Origin: Lentzea albidocapillata
Lineage (GTDB): Bacteria; Actinomycetota; Actinomycetes; Mycobacteriales; Pseudonocardiaceae
Length of the DNA stretch: 64,000 bases
NCBI RefSeq assembly: GCF_000719115.1
Contig: NZ_JOEA01000009.1
Location: 434,001-498,000 of the forward strand
Direction: 5' to 3'
Positions 16,618 through 25,084 of this stretch are shown here, one piece after another. Each line of letters begins with the position of its first letter. Within the stretch, counting starts at the first letter, position 1. Below the pieces are notes generated by a model. The model worked only from the letters and a program-made list of their open reading frames with translations, had not been told where the DNA came from and did no database searches. Made by a program: the position numbers and the translations under genes.

Positions 16618-17801
16618 GTGGCCTTTCGAAGGTGCAGCTCGGTGACCGGCGCGGGCGCGCCGCCGGGTGGCGGCGTTGCGGTGTCGGCGGGCTGCTCGGG
16701 TTCGTGGTGCTCCTGTGCGGGAGGGGATGACTTGCCTGCCCAGGGTGGTAGTTGGTCCGGGCGCGGGGCCCGCTGGGCCGCGAGCCTGTCGGCGACCGCG
16801 GCCGCCGCGCCGACCCACGTGCGGCGGGAGGCCTCGCTGATCCGGGCGTGCACGATCGGCCGGCCGCCCGCGAGCTGCGGGTCGAACGGCACCTCGACCA
16901 CCAAGGCGGTGCGGGCGGCGAAGTAGGCGAGCATCTGCCGCCGCAGTGCCGGGGGCGCGGCCGCCGTGGCGGGGCCGACGACGGTGACCGCGCCGGCGAC
17001 GAGGTCCGGCCGCCGGGTGTCGAGGTGGTCGAGCATCCACGCCGCGCTCTGCGCGACATCGGGCTCGAGCGTGATCGGCACGACCAGCTGGTCGGCCATG
17101 CCCGCGGCCCACTGCCAGTTCCCCGCGCGGACGTTGTTGCCGGTGTCCATCACCGTCAGCCCGAAGTACCGGCTGAGCAGTAACCAGATCCGGCCGCACT
17201 CGCCGGGCCCGATCTGCTGTGCGCGGGCCGGGTCGGTGTCGCTGGCCAGGACCTCGGCGCGCGTGGGTTGCGAGCGCAGGTAGTGGGTGAGGTCGCCCGC
17301 CGTGCCGACGGCGGTGAGCTGCTCGGCGGCGCCGAGCAGATGCCACACGTGGGTGTCGGGCGTGGCGACCTCGGCGCGCTGCGCGAGGGTTCCGCGCGCC
17401 TCGTGGTTGTCCCACGCCACGACCGGTCCGCCGCGCAACGCGGCGAACGTGTGCGTGAGCATCAACGTGGTCGTGCTGACCTGGGCGCCGCCCTTGGGGT
17501 TGGCGACCATCGCCAGCCGCCCACCTCCGAGGTGCTGGCGCACCGCAACCTCGGCCTGCCGGTGCCGCGCCTCGTCACGGCCGGGACCGGGTTTGATCAG
17601 CCCGCCGGTCGCCTTCCGCAGCCGGGCGCGCCATCCCCACATCGCCGGATCAGCCGTCACCGGCGGCTGCACGGCCACCAGCTGCTCCGGACCTGGACGG
17701 TCGGCGTTGACCGGGTTCGCAGGCGCAGCTGCAGCGCTCCCCACCGGGGCGACTCCGTGCAGATCGACGGGTTCCTCGGCGTTGTAGCCGGTGCCGGTCA
17801 C
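16614..17801 (-). CDS. ParA/MinD-like protein with an altered P-loop, conjugation-operon type
   Basis: I take GTG 17801, which forms a GTGA overlap with the stop of the upstream gene; GTG 17804 is equally possible. The ~395-residue protein has a disordered N-terminus of ~85 residues, then a MinD/ParA-like fold: NPKGGAQVSTTT at about 102-112, VVAWDNHEARGTL and LTVMDTGNN downstream. Normal ParA proteins have KGG-x-GKTT. Here the signature lysine of KGG remains, but the Walker GK is replaced by QV. It ends in a Pro-rich tail. Such proteins are common in actinobacterial T4SS loci, where they may organise the channel at the membrane rather than segregate DNA. Confidence 0.8.
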   Translation of the reverse strand: MTGTGYNAEEPVDLHGVAPVGSAAAAPANPVNADRPGPEQLVAVQPPVTADPAMWGWRARLRKATGGLIKPGPGRDEARHRQAEVAVRQHLGGGRLAMVANPKGGAQVSTTTLMLTHTFAALRGGPVVAWDNHEARGTLAQRAEVATPDTHVWHLLGAAEQLTAVGTAGDLTHYLRSQPTRAEVLASDTDPARAQQIGPGECGRIWLLLSRYFGLTVMDTGNNVRAGNWQWAAGMADQLVVPITLEPDVAQSAAWMLDHLDTRRPDLVAGAVTVVGPATAAAPPALRRQMLAYFAARTALVVEVPFDPQLAGGRPIVHARISEASRRTWVGAAAAVADRLAAQRAPRPDQLPPWAGKSSPPAQEHHEPEQPADTATPPPGGAPAPVTELHLRKAT

Positions 17802-18514
17802 CACTGCGGCCCCCCGCGCGAGAGCCCCTGCTGTGGTGGAGCGACGTCGTGATCGGGCCCGCGTTTCGGGCGCACCGCCGCGAGAATGCGTTTCGCGACG
17901 TCCCTCAGCGACGTGCCCGAGCTGGATGCCTCCCGCGCCGGACTCGTCCGGGATACCGGACTGTTGTCCAGGGCTTCGGCTAGGCGCGTCGGCTGTGGCG
18001 CGGAACCGGTGACCGGGACTGGGATCGGGAAGTCCGTGAATGCCCAGTAATTTCCATTCACATCCCAATGGACTAGTCGGCGCTGATGGTCCTGCTCGAC
18101 CGCGTCCTGTGCCATGGCTGCAGTCGGTGCGGCGTGAACAGTCCATCCGTCGGCGTGGACTTCTGCATAGCCGTGCCGTTGGACCTGTGTCAGAAGCTCT
18201 TGAAGCTCTTCCACAGAGTTGACCCTGAAGTCGGAGACATCGTCGACGTTTTTCTGGACGCTCACCGGGTTGTACAACAACCATCCGTTTTCTGCGTCTG
18301 GTGGACCCGGTTCGTTGTAGGTGACGAAGCTCCACCCATGAGTAGGGTCTTCTCCGATCCGTACGAGGAGCTCCAAGCTTTTATCATCGTCGGGGACGTA
18401 GGTACCGAACGCTGGTTGCCAGCCCCACTCCTCCGGATTCCAGCCGGGTGGGATGCGAATAGGAGGCACCTCCTCCCATTCCGATGAGGGCATGTCTACT
18501 GGCCGGAATTCCAT
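17798..18514 (-). CDS. Hypothetical protein, conjugation operon
   Basis: This is a 238-residue protein with no signal peptide or membrane helix, starting at ATG 18514 with GGGAG eight bases upstream. The N-terminal half is acidic and rich in Trp, Pro and Tyr (WEEVPPIRIPPGWNPEEWG) and its last ~70 residues are basic and disordered. Codon use is slightly less GC-rich than in neighbours, which suggests a later arrival. It is coupled to the ParA-like gene by a GTGA overlap. I do not recognise the family. Confidence 0.6.
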   Translation of the reverse strand: MEFRPVDMPSSEWEEVPPIRIPPGWNPEEWGWQPAFGTYVPDDDKSLELLVRIGEDPTHGWSFVTYNEPGPPDAENGWLLYNPVSVQKNVDDVSDFRVNSVEELQELLTQVQRHGYAEVHADGWTVHAAPTAAMAQDAVEQDHQRRLVHWDVNGNYWAFTDFPIPVPVTGSAPQPTRLAEALDNSPVSRTSPAREASSSGTSLRDVAKRILAAVRPKRGPDHDVAPPQQGLSRGGPQW

Positions 18515-18592
18515 TCCACATCTCCCTTCGCGGTCGACTCGTGTTGTGAACCGAGGTGCTGTACCTTCATGTGCGAACTCCTTCTCTGGCGT

Positions 18593-19714
18593 TTACGGAA
18601 TTGGCCGGGCGCCGACATTCCGGAAGTCCCCGCCGGTTCTGACTTTCGAGACCTTCACGACATCGCCGCTTTGCGGGGCTTCGAGCATCATGTGTTGTCC
18701 GTTGATGGCGCCCAGGTACATGGCGACGTGATGAGTGCCCCAGAACAGCAGGTCACCTGGCCTGGCCTGGTCGAACGGGACGACGAGCTTCGCGCGGGTG
18801 AGCTGCGCGTCCGAGGGCCGGATGATCTGCACTCCGGCCTGCGCATACGCGTACAGCGTCAATCCCGAACAATCGAATCCGACTTTGTTGTAATCGCCGT
18901 GCGCGTCGGCGACGCCGCCGTCACGGACGCCTTTCGTGGGACCGTCTGCATTACCGCCGCCCCAGGAGTAGGTGATGCCCAGCCATGACAGACCAGCCGC
19001 GATCGCGGTGGCGACCTGCGGGGAGGCCGCACGCACGACGCCAGCAACCCCGGCCTCCGGCGGCAGGGTGACGTCCGAGCCGGTCACGGTGACCTGTATC
19101 CGGCCCTTGAACGAGCGGTCCGCGCAGTCCAGCGGCGGCCCAGAGCCGTCGTAGAGCGCGGCCACGACCGCCTCGGCGAACCGCTGGTGTTTCTCGTAGC
19201 GCCAGCCCTCACCGCTGCGCTCGACGTCCTCGGCGAGTTCATGATTCGACCGGGCGTCGGTCTCGTAGCTCGGTGCGCGTTTGAGTAGCACGGCGAAGAA
19301 GCCCTTGGACGCGGCGGCGGCGTCGGTGCGGTCGTAGCCGACGTAGGCGTTCCAGGGTCCCGGCGCGATCTGTTGGAATACGCCGACGGCGTTTCCGTTG
19401 CGCGCCAACGGGTTGAGCGTGGATTCCTGCATCCCGGCCTGCAACGCGACGACCGCGCCGCGGCGGGTGATGCTCATGCCCTTGGCGACCCCGAGGATCT
19501 GCTGCACCGTCGCGGTCTGCGTCGGCGAGAGCACCACCCCTGCGAACGAACCACCACCCGACGGTGGCGCTGGTGCGCTCGGACCGGTGCCGGGCACCTG
19601 GCACGTCGCGGGCGGGATGATCGCGTCGGCGTCGGCGCGGCGGGGTTGCAGCAGCACCAGCACGAGCAGCAGCGCGGCGGCCAGTGCGACGAGCGGGATC
19701 AGGAGAAGTTTCAT
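18593..19714 (-). CDS. Bifunctional peptidoglycan hydrolase (lysozyme-like plus NlpC/P60)
   Basis: This 373-residue exported enzyme would open the wall for the mating channel, as VirB1-like proteins do. Residues 1-22 are an N-terminal membrane anchor. A lysozyme-like domain covers ~60-195, with probable catalytic Glu at 97 (GMQESTL). An NlpC/P60 domain covers ~235-373, with catalytic Cys 282 in FDCSGLTLYAY and His 328/329 in GTHHVAMYLG. I chose ATG 19714 because it overlaps the stop of the lipoprotein gene (ATGA) and starts directly with the hydrophobic segment; the open frame above it is antisense shadow. Confidence 0.9.
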   Translation of the reverse strand: MKLLLIPLVALAAALLLVLVLLQPRRADADAIIPPATCQVPGTGPSAPAPPSGGGSFAGVVLSPTQTATVQQILGVAKGMSITRRGAVVALQAGMQESTLNPLARNGNAVGVFQQIAPGPWNAYVGYDRTDAAAASKGFFAVLLKRAPSYETDARSNHELAEDVERSGEGWRYEKHQRFAEAVVAALYDGSGPPLDCADRSFKGRIQVTVTGSDVTLPPEAGVAGVVRAASPQVATAIAAGLSWLGITYSWGGGNADGPTKGVRDGGVADAHGDYNKVGFDCSGLTLYAYAQAGVQIIRPSDAQLTRAKLVVPFDQARPGDLLFWGTHHVAMYLGAINGQHMMLEAPQSGDVVKVSKVRTGGDFRNVGARPIP

Positions 19715-20355
19715 CAGCCGGCCTCGACGTGGATGTCGACGAGCCACCGGCCGTCGGGCTGGCGCAGCACCGTGCGAGTGGTGAGCACGTGCTCGGTCTG
19801 GAAGGCGACGTCGGCCGCGAGCAGGGTGCGGGTCGCCGTCGCCCGCACGTAGACCTGGTCCTCGCCGCGCGGGGCCTCGGGGATGAGTTCGGCGGTGATC
19901 CGGTCGCAGCGGGTAGACAGCTTCTGCTCGACCACCGAGCGGTACGCGGCCTCGCTGTCCCCGGCTCGCAGGTCCGCGGTCTTGCCTGCAGTGGTGGAGA
20001 ACACCGTTGCCCGCTCGACGTTGTTGTTGCGGGGCTGGCGGTAGTCCGAGGCGCACCACTGCGTCATCCATGCCCGCGTCACCGCGACGGGGTCCGCGAA
20101 GTCCGTGGTCGCGGCGGTCGGCGCCGTTGGGGGCGGCGGCACCGTCGACGGGGTCCCGGCGGGCGCGGACGGCGTGATCGGCGAGACGCTCGGCAGCCGC
20201 AGACCCGATCCGGGCGGCGGTGACGGGCTGGTCGCCGGGGTCGACGCGCTCAGTTCCGGCCTGGGCGGTGCTGGGACCGTCCGTTCGGGTGCGGGGGAGG
20301 AGCAGCCCGCGCACAGCAGCACGGCGCCGAAGCCGGTCGATATCCAGGCGCGCAT
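19714..20355 (-). CDS. Lipoprotein of the conjugation operon
   Basis: This 213-residue protein has a short signal peptide and lipobox LLCAGC (cysteine at 18), then a Pro/Ser/Thr-rich linker to ~85. A compact domain of ~125 residues follows, with VTRAWMTQWCASDYRQP and a C-terminal WLVDIHVEAG. Layout and ending resemble NTF2-fold accessory proteins of Gram-positive conjugation systems, so it may be a surface-anchored partner of the wall hydrolase with which it overlaps. It is the first gene of the long minus-strand channel operon. The ATG at 20355 follows GGGAGAAAGC. Confidence 0.75.
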   Translation of the reverse strand: MRAWISTGFGAVLLCAGCSSPAPERTVPAPPRPELSASTPATSPSPPPGSGLRLPSVSPITPSAPAGTPSTVPPPPTAPTAATTDFADPVAVTRAWMTQWCASDYRQPRNNNVERATVFSTTAGKTADLRAGDSEAAYRSVVEQKLSTRCDRITAELIPEAPRGEDQVYVRATATRTLLAADVAFQTEHVLTTRTVLRQPDGRWLVDIHVEAG

Positions 20356-20447
20356 GTGCTTTCTCCCTTCCAGAGCGGGGTGTGCGATCGGTCAGGCCGG
20401 GTGCGGACGACGCGTGCCGGGTTGCGTGCCCCGCTCACGCCGGCCGG

Positions 20448-21212
20448 TCACGGCGGGCCGCTCTTGGGTGGTCGGGTGTCGTCGGGACTGCGGTTGACGG
20501 CACGGCGGCCGCGCGGCCTGGAGGCCTGCCACTCCCGGAAGGTGCGGTCGCCGACGAGCCGTTGGATGTGCGGGATGTGGTTCTGCCGCATGCCGACCGG
20601 CGACGGGCCCAGCACGGCGTCGAGGTCCGTGGCGGCGTTGGTGTGCCACCCAGCCGCCGCGATCGCTTCCTCGGTCGGGAAGACATCGGCGACGCGGTGC
20701 CGCGTCGGGTCGATGAGGTGGTCCTCGCGGCCGCCGTAGCTGTAGATCCAGCGGAAATTCTCGGGCGCGTTCGGTACGGCAATGCGCTCGAATCGGGAGA
20801 TTTCCTTGGTGTAGCAGTAGATCAGCGTCCCCGGTGTCGCCCGCGCCACCTCCAGCCAGGTGGACAGGTACAAGTCACTGAAGAAATCGCCGGCGTCGTG
20901 CACTCGGAGCGCCGCCCCGTCGAACTTCGGTGCGCGCAGCTCGGCGATGATGTCCGCGGTCCACTTTTCGAGGTCGTCGAGGATGCGAGCCAGGTTGCGT
21001 TCGTGCTTGGCCAGCACCTGCGGGAACCGGAACGTTCCCGTCCGGGCGTAGCATGCGCGTGCACAAACGCCGGCCTGCTCACACGTCACGTACCGGCGGC
21101 CGTCGGGCAATTTCCCTGCCAGCGCGGGGATCGAGAAGTTGTGGATTCCGTGCGGACGCAGCCACCGATTCTGGGTGATCATGCGTTCGGGCCTGTAAGT
21201 GTTTCGTGGCAT
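20448..21212 (-). CDS. GP88-like (phage gene product 88) family protein
   Basis: The 254-residue protein has a cysteine cluster (TCEQAGVCARACYART, four-Cys arrangement near residues 43-55), then VHDAGDFFSDLYLSTW and TLIYCYTKEISRF, the pattern I associate with the GP88 family of actinophages and plasmids. The cysteines could bind metal or an Fe-S cluster. The last ~50 residues are basic and disordered. Its ATG overlaps the stop of the YczE-type gene, so it is third in a cargo operon that follows the phosphatase gene. The biochemical role is unknown. Confidence 0.65.
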   Translation of the reverse strand: MPRNTYRPERMITQNRWLRPHGIHNFSIPALAGKLPDGRRYVTCEQAGVCARACYARTGTFRFPQVLAKHERNLARILDDLEKWTADIIAELRAPKFDGAALRVHDAGDFFSDLYLSTWLEVARATPGTLIYCYTKEISRFERIAVPNAPENFRWIYSYGGREDHLIDPTRHRVADVFPTEEAIAAAGWHTNAATDLDAVLGPSPVGMRQNHIPHIQRLVGDRTFREWQASRPRGRRAVNRSPDDTRPPKSGPP

Positions 21213-21898
21213 CAGGTTTCACCTCGCACGCGCGTGTTCCCTTGTGGACGGTGTGTGAAGAGTGGGACGAGCGTTGCGATCGACGGGCCCAGGGCGACTG
21301 CGAGCAGTACGCTTCCGGCCCCGAGTGATCCGTTCGCGACGGCGATCGCCGGGTTGATCATGAGTACGCCGGTGAGCAGGCACAGCACGTCGGCGCCCAT
21401 GCGGATGCGTGCCGGGCTCCAGTCCGTGCGGCGGGCGATCGCGACCATCAGGCCGTCGCGGGGTAGCGCGCCGAGTTCAGCCGACAGGTACAGGGCGGTG
21501 CCGACGGCGAACATGGCGCCGCCGAGCAGCATCGCCATCACCCGCAGCCACACCACTTGCGGCGCGGGCAGTATTGCGAGGGTGAGGTCGGCGACGACAG
21601 CGGGGATGATGACCGAGGCGACGGTGCCGATGCCGGGCTTGACGCGCAGCGCGAGATTGAGCACAAGCACCGTCGCCTGCACGGCGATGATCGCGCCGCC
21701 GATCGTCCATCCGAATCGGTCACCGACGGCCCGGTGAAAAACGTCGAGCGGCAACAGCCCCATGGAAGCCGTGACGAGCATGCCCACCGCGATGCCCATG
21801 AGCGCGTTGCCTACGACGACCTGGCCCAGCCGCACCACGAACGGCCGTGACTCGTTGGCCTCGGCGGCGGGCTGCTCCTGTGTGGGATCAGTGGGCAT
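21212..21898 (-). CDS. YczE/YitT-type integral membrane protein
   Basis: The 228-residue protein has five to six hydrophobic helices from residue ~22 to 212 and a conserved short loop (ELGALPRDGLMVAIARRTDWS) typical of YczE/YyaS-type proteins, which are membrane proteins of unknown substrate. The ATG at 21898 overlaps the 3' end of the phosphatase gene by 11 bases, and its own stop overlaps the next start by one base. Such genes often accompany small-molecule operons, so transport or efflux for the linked enzymes is possible. Confidence 0.75.
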   Translation of the reverse strand: MPTDPTQEQPAAEANESRPFVVRLGQVVVGNALMGIAVGMLVTASMGLLPLDVFHRAVGDRFGWTIGGAIIAVQATVLVLNLALRVKPGIGTVASVIIPAVVADLTLAILPAPQVVWLRVMAMLLGGAMFAVGTALYLSAELGALPRDGLMVAIARRTDWSPARIRMGADVLCLLTGVLMINPAIAVANGSLGAGSVLLAVALGPSIATLVPLFTHRPQGNTRVRGET

Positions 21899-22748
21899 GA
21901 CCGCTCACCCACTCGCGCTTCGGCACCGGCCCGCGGCGGTCGAGCGCGGCGGCCCCGGCCTTCTCCAGCAGCACCAGCAGGTCGTCGGCGACCTCCGGCG
22001 CAGCTGCGAAGATCGGGTCTCCCAGGTGCGAGGCCGGTCCGCCGGTGCCCGGCCAGCTGACGACCGCACCGGCTTCCTCGCAGATCAGCAGCCCGGCGGC
22101 CCAGTCCCATTCGTTGAGGTAGTGCTCGAAGTAGCCGCCGTACGTGCCTTGCGCGACGCGGCGGATGTCCTCGACGTGCTCGATCATCCGCGCGACCACC
22201 GCGGCCTGCGGGCCGCGCTCGGCGGCCTGGTAGCTGAAGCCGGTGGCGAGCAACCGCTGCGAGAGCGGCTTGTCCTTGCGGGCGTCCAGCGGGATCCACT
22301 GGTGACGCACGGCCGGGTCGTAGAAGCGGGCGCCGTTGCCGCGCCCGGCGGAGTAGACACGGCCGCTGGCCGGTTCGGCGACCGCACCCGCGAGCACGAC
22401 GCCGTCGACCTCGATGGCGATCGACACCCCGTACTCCGGCGCGCCGGCGTGCAGGTTCGCGGTGCCGTCGACGCCGTCCGCGATCAACCTCAGCTCGCCC
22501 GGACGTGCTTGCGCCACACCGCTTTCCTCACCGGTGAAGGAGTGCGGGGCGTCGCCCCAGATCTCGGTGGCTTCCTGGCGCATCGCGGCTTCGGAGGCCG
22601 GGTCGCAGTCGGTGACGTAGTCGGTCTCGCTGCTCTTGGTGGTCGCGTCAGTGGCTCCGGGCCGTGCCAGGCGCTCGCGCACGGTGCGGGCACCGGTGCC
22701 GGCGAGGTGCTCAGCGTGGATCTGCAGCTGACGGGTATCGAAATGCAC
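21888..22748 (-). CDS. Inositol monophosphatase-family phosphatase
   Basis: The family uses Mg2+ to dephosphorylate inositol phosphate, fructose bisphosphate, PAP or similar substrates. From GTG 22748 (AGGGAGA just upstream) the product has 286 residues; the frame extends to 23021 but that part lacks coding character. Metal ligands are visible in GEESG (E74/E75), the ADGVDGTAN box (D91, D94; usually DPLDGT) and EWDWAAGLLICEEAG near 235. The Pro-Leu of the usual DPLDGT is replaced by Gly-Val, which may alter substrate choice. It is first in a three-gene cargo operon. Confidence 0.85.
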   Translation of the reverse strand: MHFDTRQLQIHAEHLAGTGARTVRERLARPGATDATTKSSETDYVTDCDPASEAAMRQEATEIWGDAPHSFTGEESGVAQARPGELRLIADGVDGTANLHAGAPEYGVSIAIEVDGVVLAGAVAEPASGRVYSAGRGNGARFYDPAVRHQWIPLDARKDKPLSQRLLATGFSYQAAERGPQAAVVARMIEHVEDIRRVAQGTYGGYFEHYLNEWDWAAGLLICEEAGAVVSWPGTGGPASHLGDPIFAAAPEVADDLLVLLEKAGAAALDRRGPVPKREWVSGHAH

Positions 22749-22988
22749 TAGGTCTCCCTGACGGTGGTAGATCACGGGCGGGGCGGGCTGGATCGCCCGA
22801 TGAGGCGGTGGCGGCGCGCCGAGGCGGAGCGGCGTGACATCTCGCTGTGGCCCGGTGCAACCGGGCGCGTCAGGGAGGGGCGAGAGCACGTCGCGCGGAA
22901 CGAAACTCATGGCGCGGGCCCGAAATCGTGCATGCGGACCCTCCGGCGCGGACCGGGAATCGGGGGCTGGTGGGCGGGGGCGCCGAAC

Positions 22989-23021
22989 GTGGACGTGCCC
23001 AACCCCAGCCGGCACGTCCAC
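22989..23021 (-). terminator. Perfect 11-bp hairpin after the thioesterase-GNAT operon
   Basis: GTGGACGTGCC (22989-22999) and GGCACGTCCAC (23011-23021) are exact complements around an 11-base loop. It lies 17 bases beyond the GNAT stop in its direction of reading. The remaining bases to 22749 probably carry the promoter of the phosphatase operon. Confidence 0.65.
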
Positions 23022-23037
23022 GCCGGCACGTTCGTGA

Positions 23038-23520
23038 TCATCGGCCCGCTCCCGTCACGACCGGGCACACCGCGGTGATCAGCCCGCCGCGCGGTGCCGC
23101 GAGCGCGAGCGCGGGAAACACCTTGCGCAGCAACCCGATTCCGGCCGTGTTGGTCGTGCCGACCGACGCGGTGACCGCGAGCACCCCATCGCGGGCCGCT
23201 TCCTCAGCGAGACGGGCCGCGAGCGCGGTGCCCGCGCCGTGGCGCTGCCATGCGTCCTCGACGAGCACGGCGATCTCGATGCCGCCGGCGTCGTAGAGCA
23301 TGGACGCGACGCCGACCATGCTCTGCTCGGTCCACGCGGCGACGGTGAGCTGGTCGGCGCGCGAGGGCAGCGCCTCCAGCAGCAGCCGGGCCGCGCCGGG
23401 AGTCCCGCCGTGGCAGCGGGATCGCAGCGTCGCTTCCGAGCAGCGGGCCAGCAGCCCGCGCAGTTCCTGCATGGTCGCGTCGTCGTCGGCGTAGACGTCG
23501 AACACCTCGAAGGTGGTCAC
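23038..23520 (-). CDS. GNAT-family N-acetyltransferase
   Basis: This 160-residue protein has an acetyl-CoA binding pattern in its second half: a strand ending GIEIAVLVEDAWQRHG, then GAGTALAARLAEEAAR (Q/R-x-x-G-x-G/A loop), and a later strand VLAVTASVGTTN. The substrate is unknown. GTG 23520 overlaps the stop of the thioesterase gene (GTGA), so the two are cotranslated. The frame above that start is shadow sequence. Confidence 0.8.
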   Translation of the reverse strand: MTTFEVFDVYADDDATMQELRGLLARCSEATLRSRCHGGTPGAARLLLEALPSRADQLTVAAWTEQSMVGVASMLYDAGGIEIAVLVEDAWQRHGAGTALAARLAEEAARDGVLAVTASVGTTNTAGIGLLRKVFPALALAAPRGGLITAVCPVVTGAGR

Positions 23521-24395
23521 GCTCCCCACCTCCGCGCGAGCAGCGGCTGCGACTGCAGCAGCCGCAACGGCCGCGCCGCGACTGGACGGGGCCACTGCAA
23601 CGCCTGCAGCAGGGCGGTCGTGCCGCGCTGGCCGCTGATGAAGAAATGTCCGCCGGGGAACGTCGTGTGCGTCGCGTCGGGCGCGAGCTCCAGCCACCGG
23701 TGCGTGGTGCACGCCGGCGCGTACCAGTCCGCCGCGCCCGACCACGCGAAAAGCGGGCAGTCCAGGACCGGGAGCGTGCCGGGCCAGTAGGTCTCGCACG
23801 CGGTCAGATCGGCGCGCACGCGCGGCAACCACGACCGCAGGAACTGCTCGTGGCGCTGCAACCGCGGCGGCAGGCCACCCATGTCGATCAGCTTCGCCAG
23901 CAGCTCCCGCTCACCGAGCAGGTGCAGCGGGTGCGGCGGGCGAACCATCGGCGCGCGGCTGCCCGAGACGATCACCGCTTGCGGCGTGCGCTGATGCTCC
24001 TGCATGCGTACGGCGACGGCGTGCGCGAGCAGCGCGCCGAACGAGTGCCCGAACAACGCCACCGTGCCGTCGCCGTCGCCGGTGTGCGCGAGCAGTGCGT
24101 CGGTGATTGCGTCGACCAGCCCAGGAGTCAGTTTGGTCACCGGGTCCTCGTCACGGCGGTCGTCGCGGCCGGGCAGCGCCACGGTCACCAGGTCGATTTC
24201 CTGGGGCAGCAACGGAATCCAGGAGTTGTAGGCGGTGGGGCCGGCGCCGGACCAGGGGAACGCGACCAGCGTGTGCCGGGTGGGGCCGGGTCCGTTGCGG
24301 TACCTCGCGAGCCACCCCGAACTCGAGGAAGGTGACGGAAGGCGTTCCGGGGACGCCGGGGCGGCGGGCGGCGGGGTCGTCAGGATCGTTGACAT
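23517..24395 (-). CDS. Type II thioesterase (alpha/beta hydrolase)
   Basis: This 292-residue protein has the type II thioesterase layout seen with NRPS and PKS genes: FPWSGAGPTAY (oxyanion loop), catalytic Ser in GHSFG at 116-120, an Asp in CPLFAWSGAADW and a His in FPGGHFF near 255. The first ~35 residues are Pro/Ser-rich and dispensable-looking. ATG 24395 is preceded at four bases by the stop of the upstream gene. No carrier protein or synthetase is in the window, so the substrate acyl group is not known. Confidence 0.85.
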   Translation of the reverse strand: MSTILTTPPPAAPASPERLPSPSSSSGWLARYRNGPGPTRHTLVAFPWSGAGPTAYNSWIPLLPQEIDLVTVALPGRDDRRDEDPVTKLTPGLVDAITDALLAHTGDGDGTVALFGHSFGALLAHAVAVRMQEHQRTPQAVIVSGSRAPMVRPPHPLHLLGERELLAKLIDMGGLPPRLQRHEQFLRSWLPRVRADLTACETYWPGTLPVLDCPLFAWSGAADWYAPACTTHRWLELAPDATHTTFPGGHFFISGQRGTTALLQALQWPRPVAARPLRLLQSQPLLARRWGA

Positions 24396-24399
24396 GTGA

Positions 24400-24978
24400 T
24401 CACCACACGGGCACGGAAGTCGGGACAGGACGGGGGAGAAGCACGCCGTGTTGCGGGGCGCGATCACGCAGCACCCGCCAGAACACGATCTCGTCCGCAA
24501 GAACGGCGGGCATGCCGCCGGGGTAGAGCGTGCCGCGCGACATGATCGCCGGGGCCTGCGGTTCGCGCGGGCCGTCGAGCTCGATGGCGTAGTGGGTGCC
24601 GCGCGGTGCGTCGGGGATGAGCTCTCCGATCGGGACCGCGCCGTCGCGTAGCAGGACGAGCTGCTCGGGCGTCAGGCCCAGGCGCGGCACGTGGATCAGC
24701 GACTTGATCGACGCCAGGTGTGGTCCGTCGGCGTTGAGTGGGACGAACACGCCGTTGCGGCGCAACACTTCTGTCCCGGCGGGCAGGCCGAGCAGCATGC
24801 CCTCGTGCTCGTCGACGACGTCCAGCCGGTCCGCTTCGACAGGTACCCGCTTGAGCGGGTAGCCGGTCCACCAGCTCAGGATCGTGGAGAACTTCGGCGC
24901 GACCCGGATCCCGCGTGCGAGCCGGGCGGCTCGATCGGTGAGCTCGTCGGTGGCCGCGCCGGGCTTGAGCGGAATCAC
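24400..24978 (-). CDS. Unidentified 192-residue protein, possible chorismate-lyase-like fold
   Basis: It starts at GTG 24978 with a strong AAGGAGG site and heads a three-gene operon with the thioesterase and GNAT. It is soluble. The segment LGLTPEQLVLLRDGAVPIGELI resembles the LLRDG and substrate-loop region of chorismate lyase/UbiC-like proteins, and length is close to that family (~190). I cannot see enough conserved residues to be sure. If right, the operon would process an aromatic or acyl intermediate. Confidence 0.5.
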   Translation of the reverse strand: MIPLKPGAATDELTDRAARLARGIRVAPKFSTILSWWTGYPLKRVPVEADRLDVVDEHEGMLLGLPAGTEVLRRNGVFVPLNADGPHLASIKSLIHVPRLGLTPEQLVLLRDGAVPIGELIPDAPRGTHYAIELDGPREPQAPAIMSRGTLYPGGMPAVLADEIVFWRVLRDRAPQHGVLLPRPVPTSVPVW

Positions 24979-25020
24979 CTGGTCCTCCTTCGCAACGCTG
25001 GTGGTGTGGGGCTGGTGCGC

Positions 25021-25046
25021 CCCACCCCCGGGGAAGTGGGGGTGGG
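25021..25046 (-). terminator. GC-rich hairpin after the secreted Pro-rich protein
   Basis: CCCACCCCC (25021-25029) pairs exactly with GGGGGTGGG (25038-25046) around eight bases. It is 39 bases past the stop of the minus-strand gene ending at 25085 and before the promoter of the operon starting at 24978. Confidence 0.5.
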
Positions 25047-25084
25047 ACGCCGGATCTAGGTCCGCGAACCGGTCCTGGCCTGGA

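Noticed and set aside
16618..17415. N-terminal extension of the two-helix protein gene
   Set aside because: It overlaps the whole ParA-like gene and has shadow composition; tandem ATG at 16617/16614 with stop overlap is a far better start.
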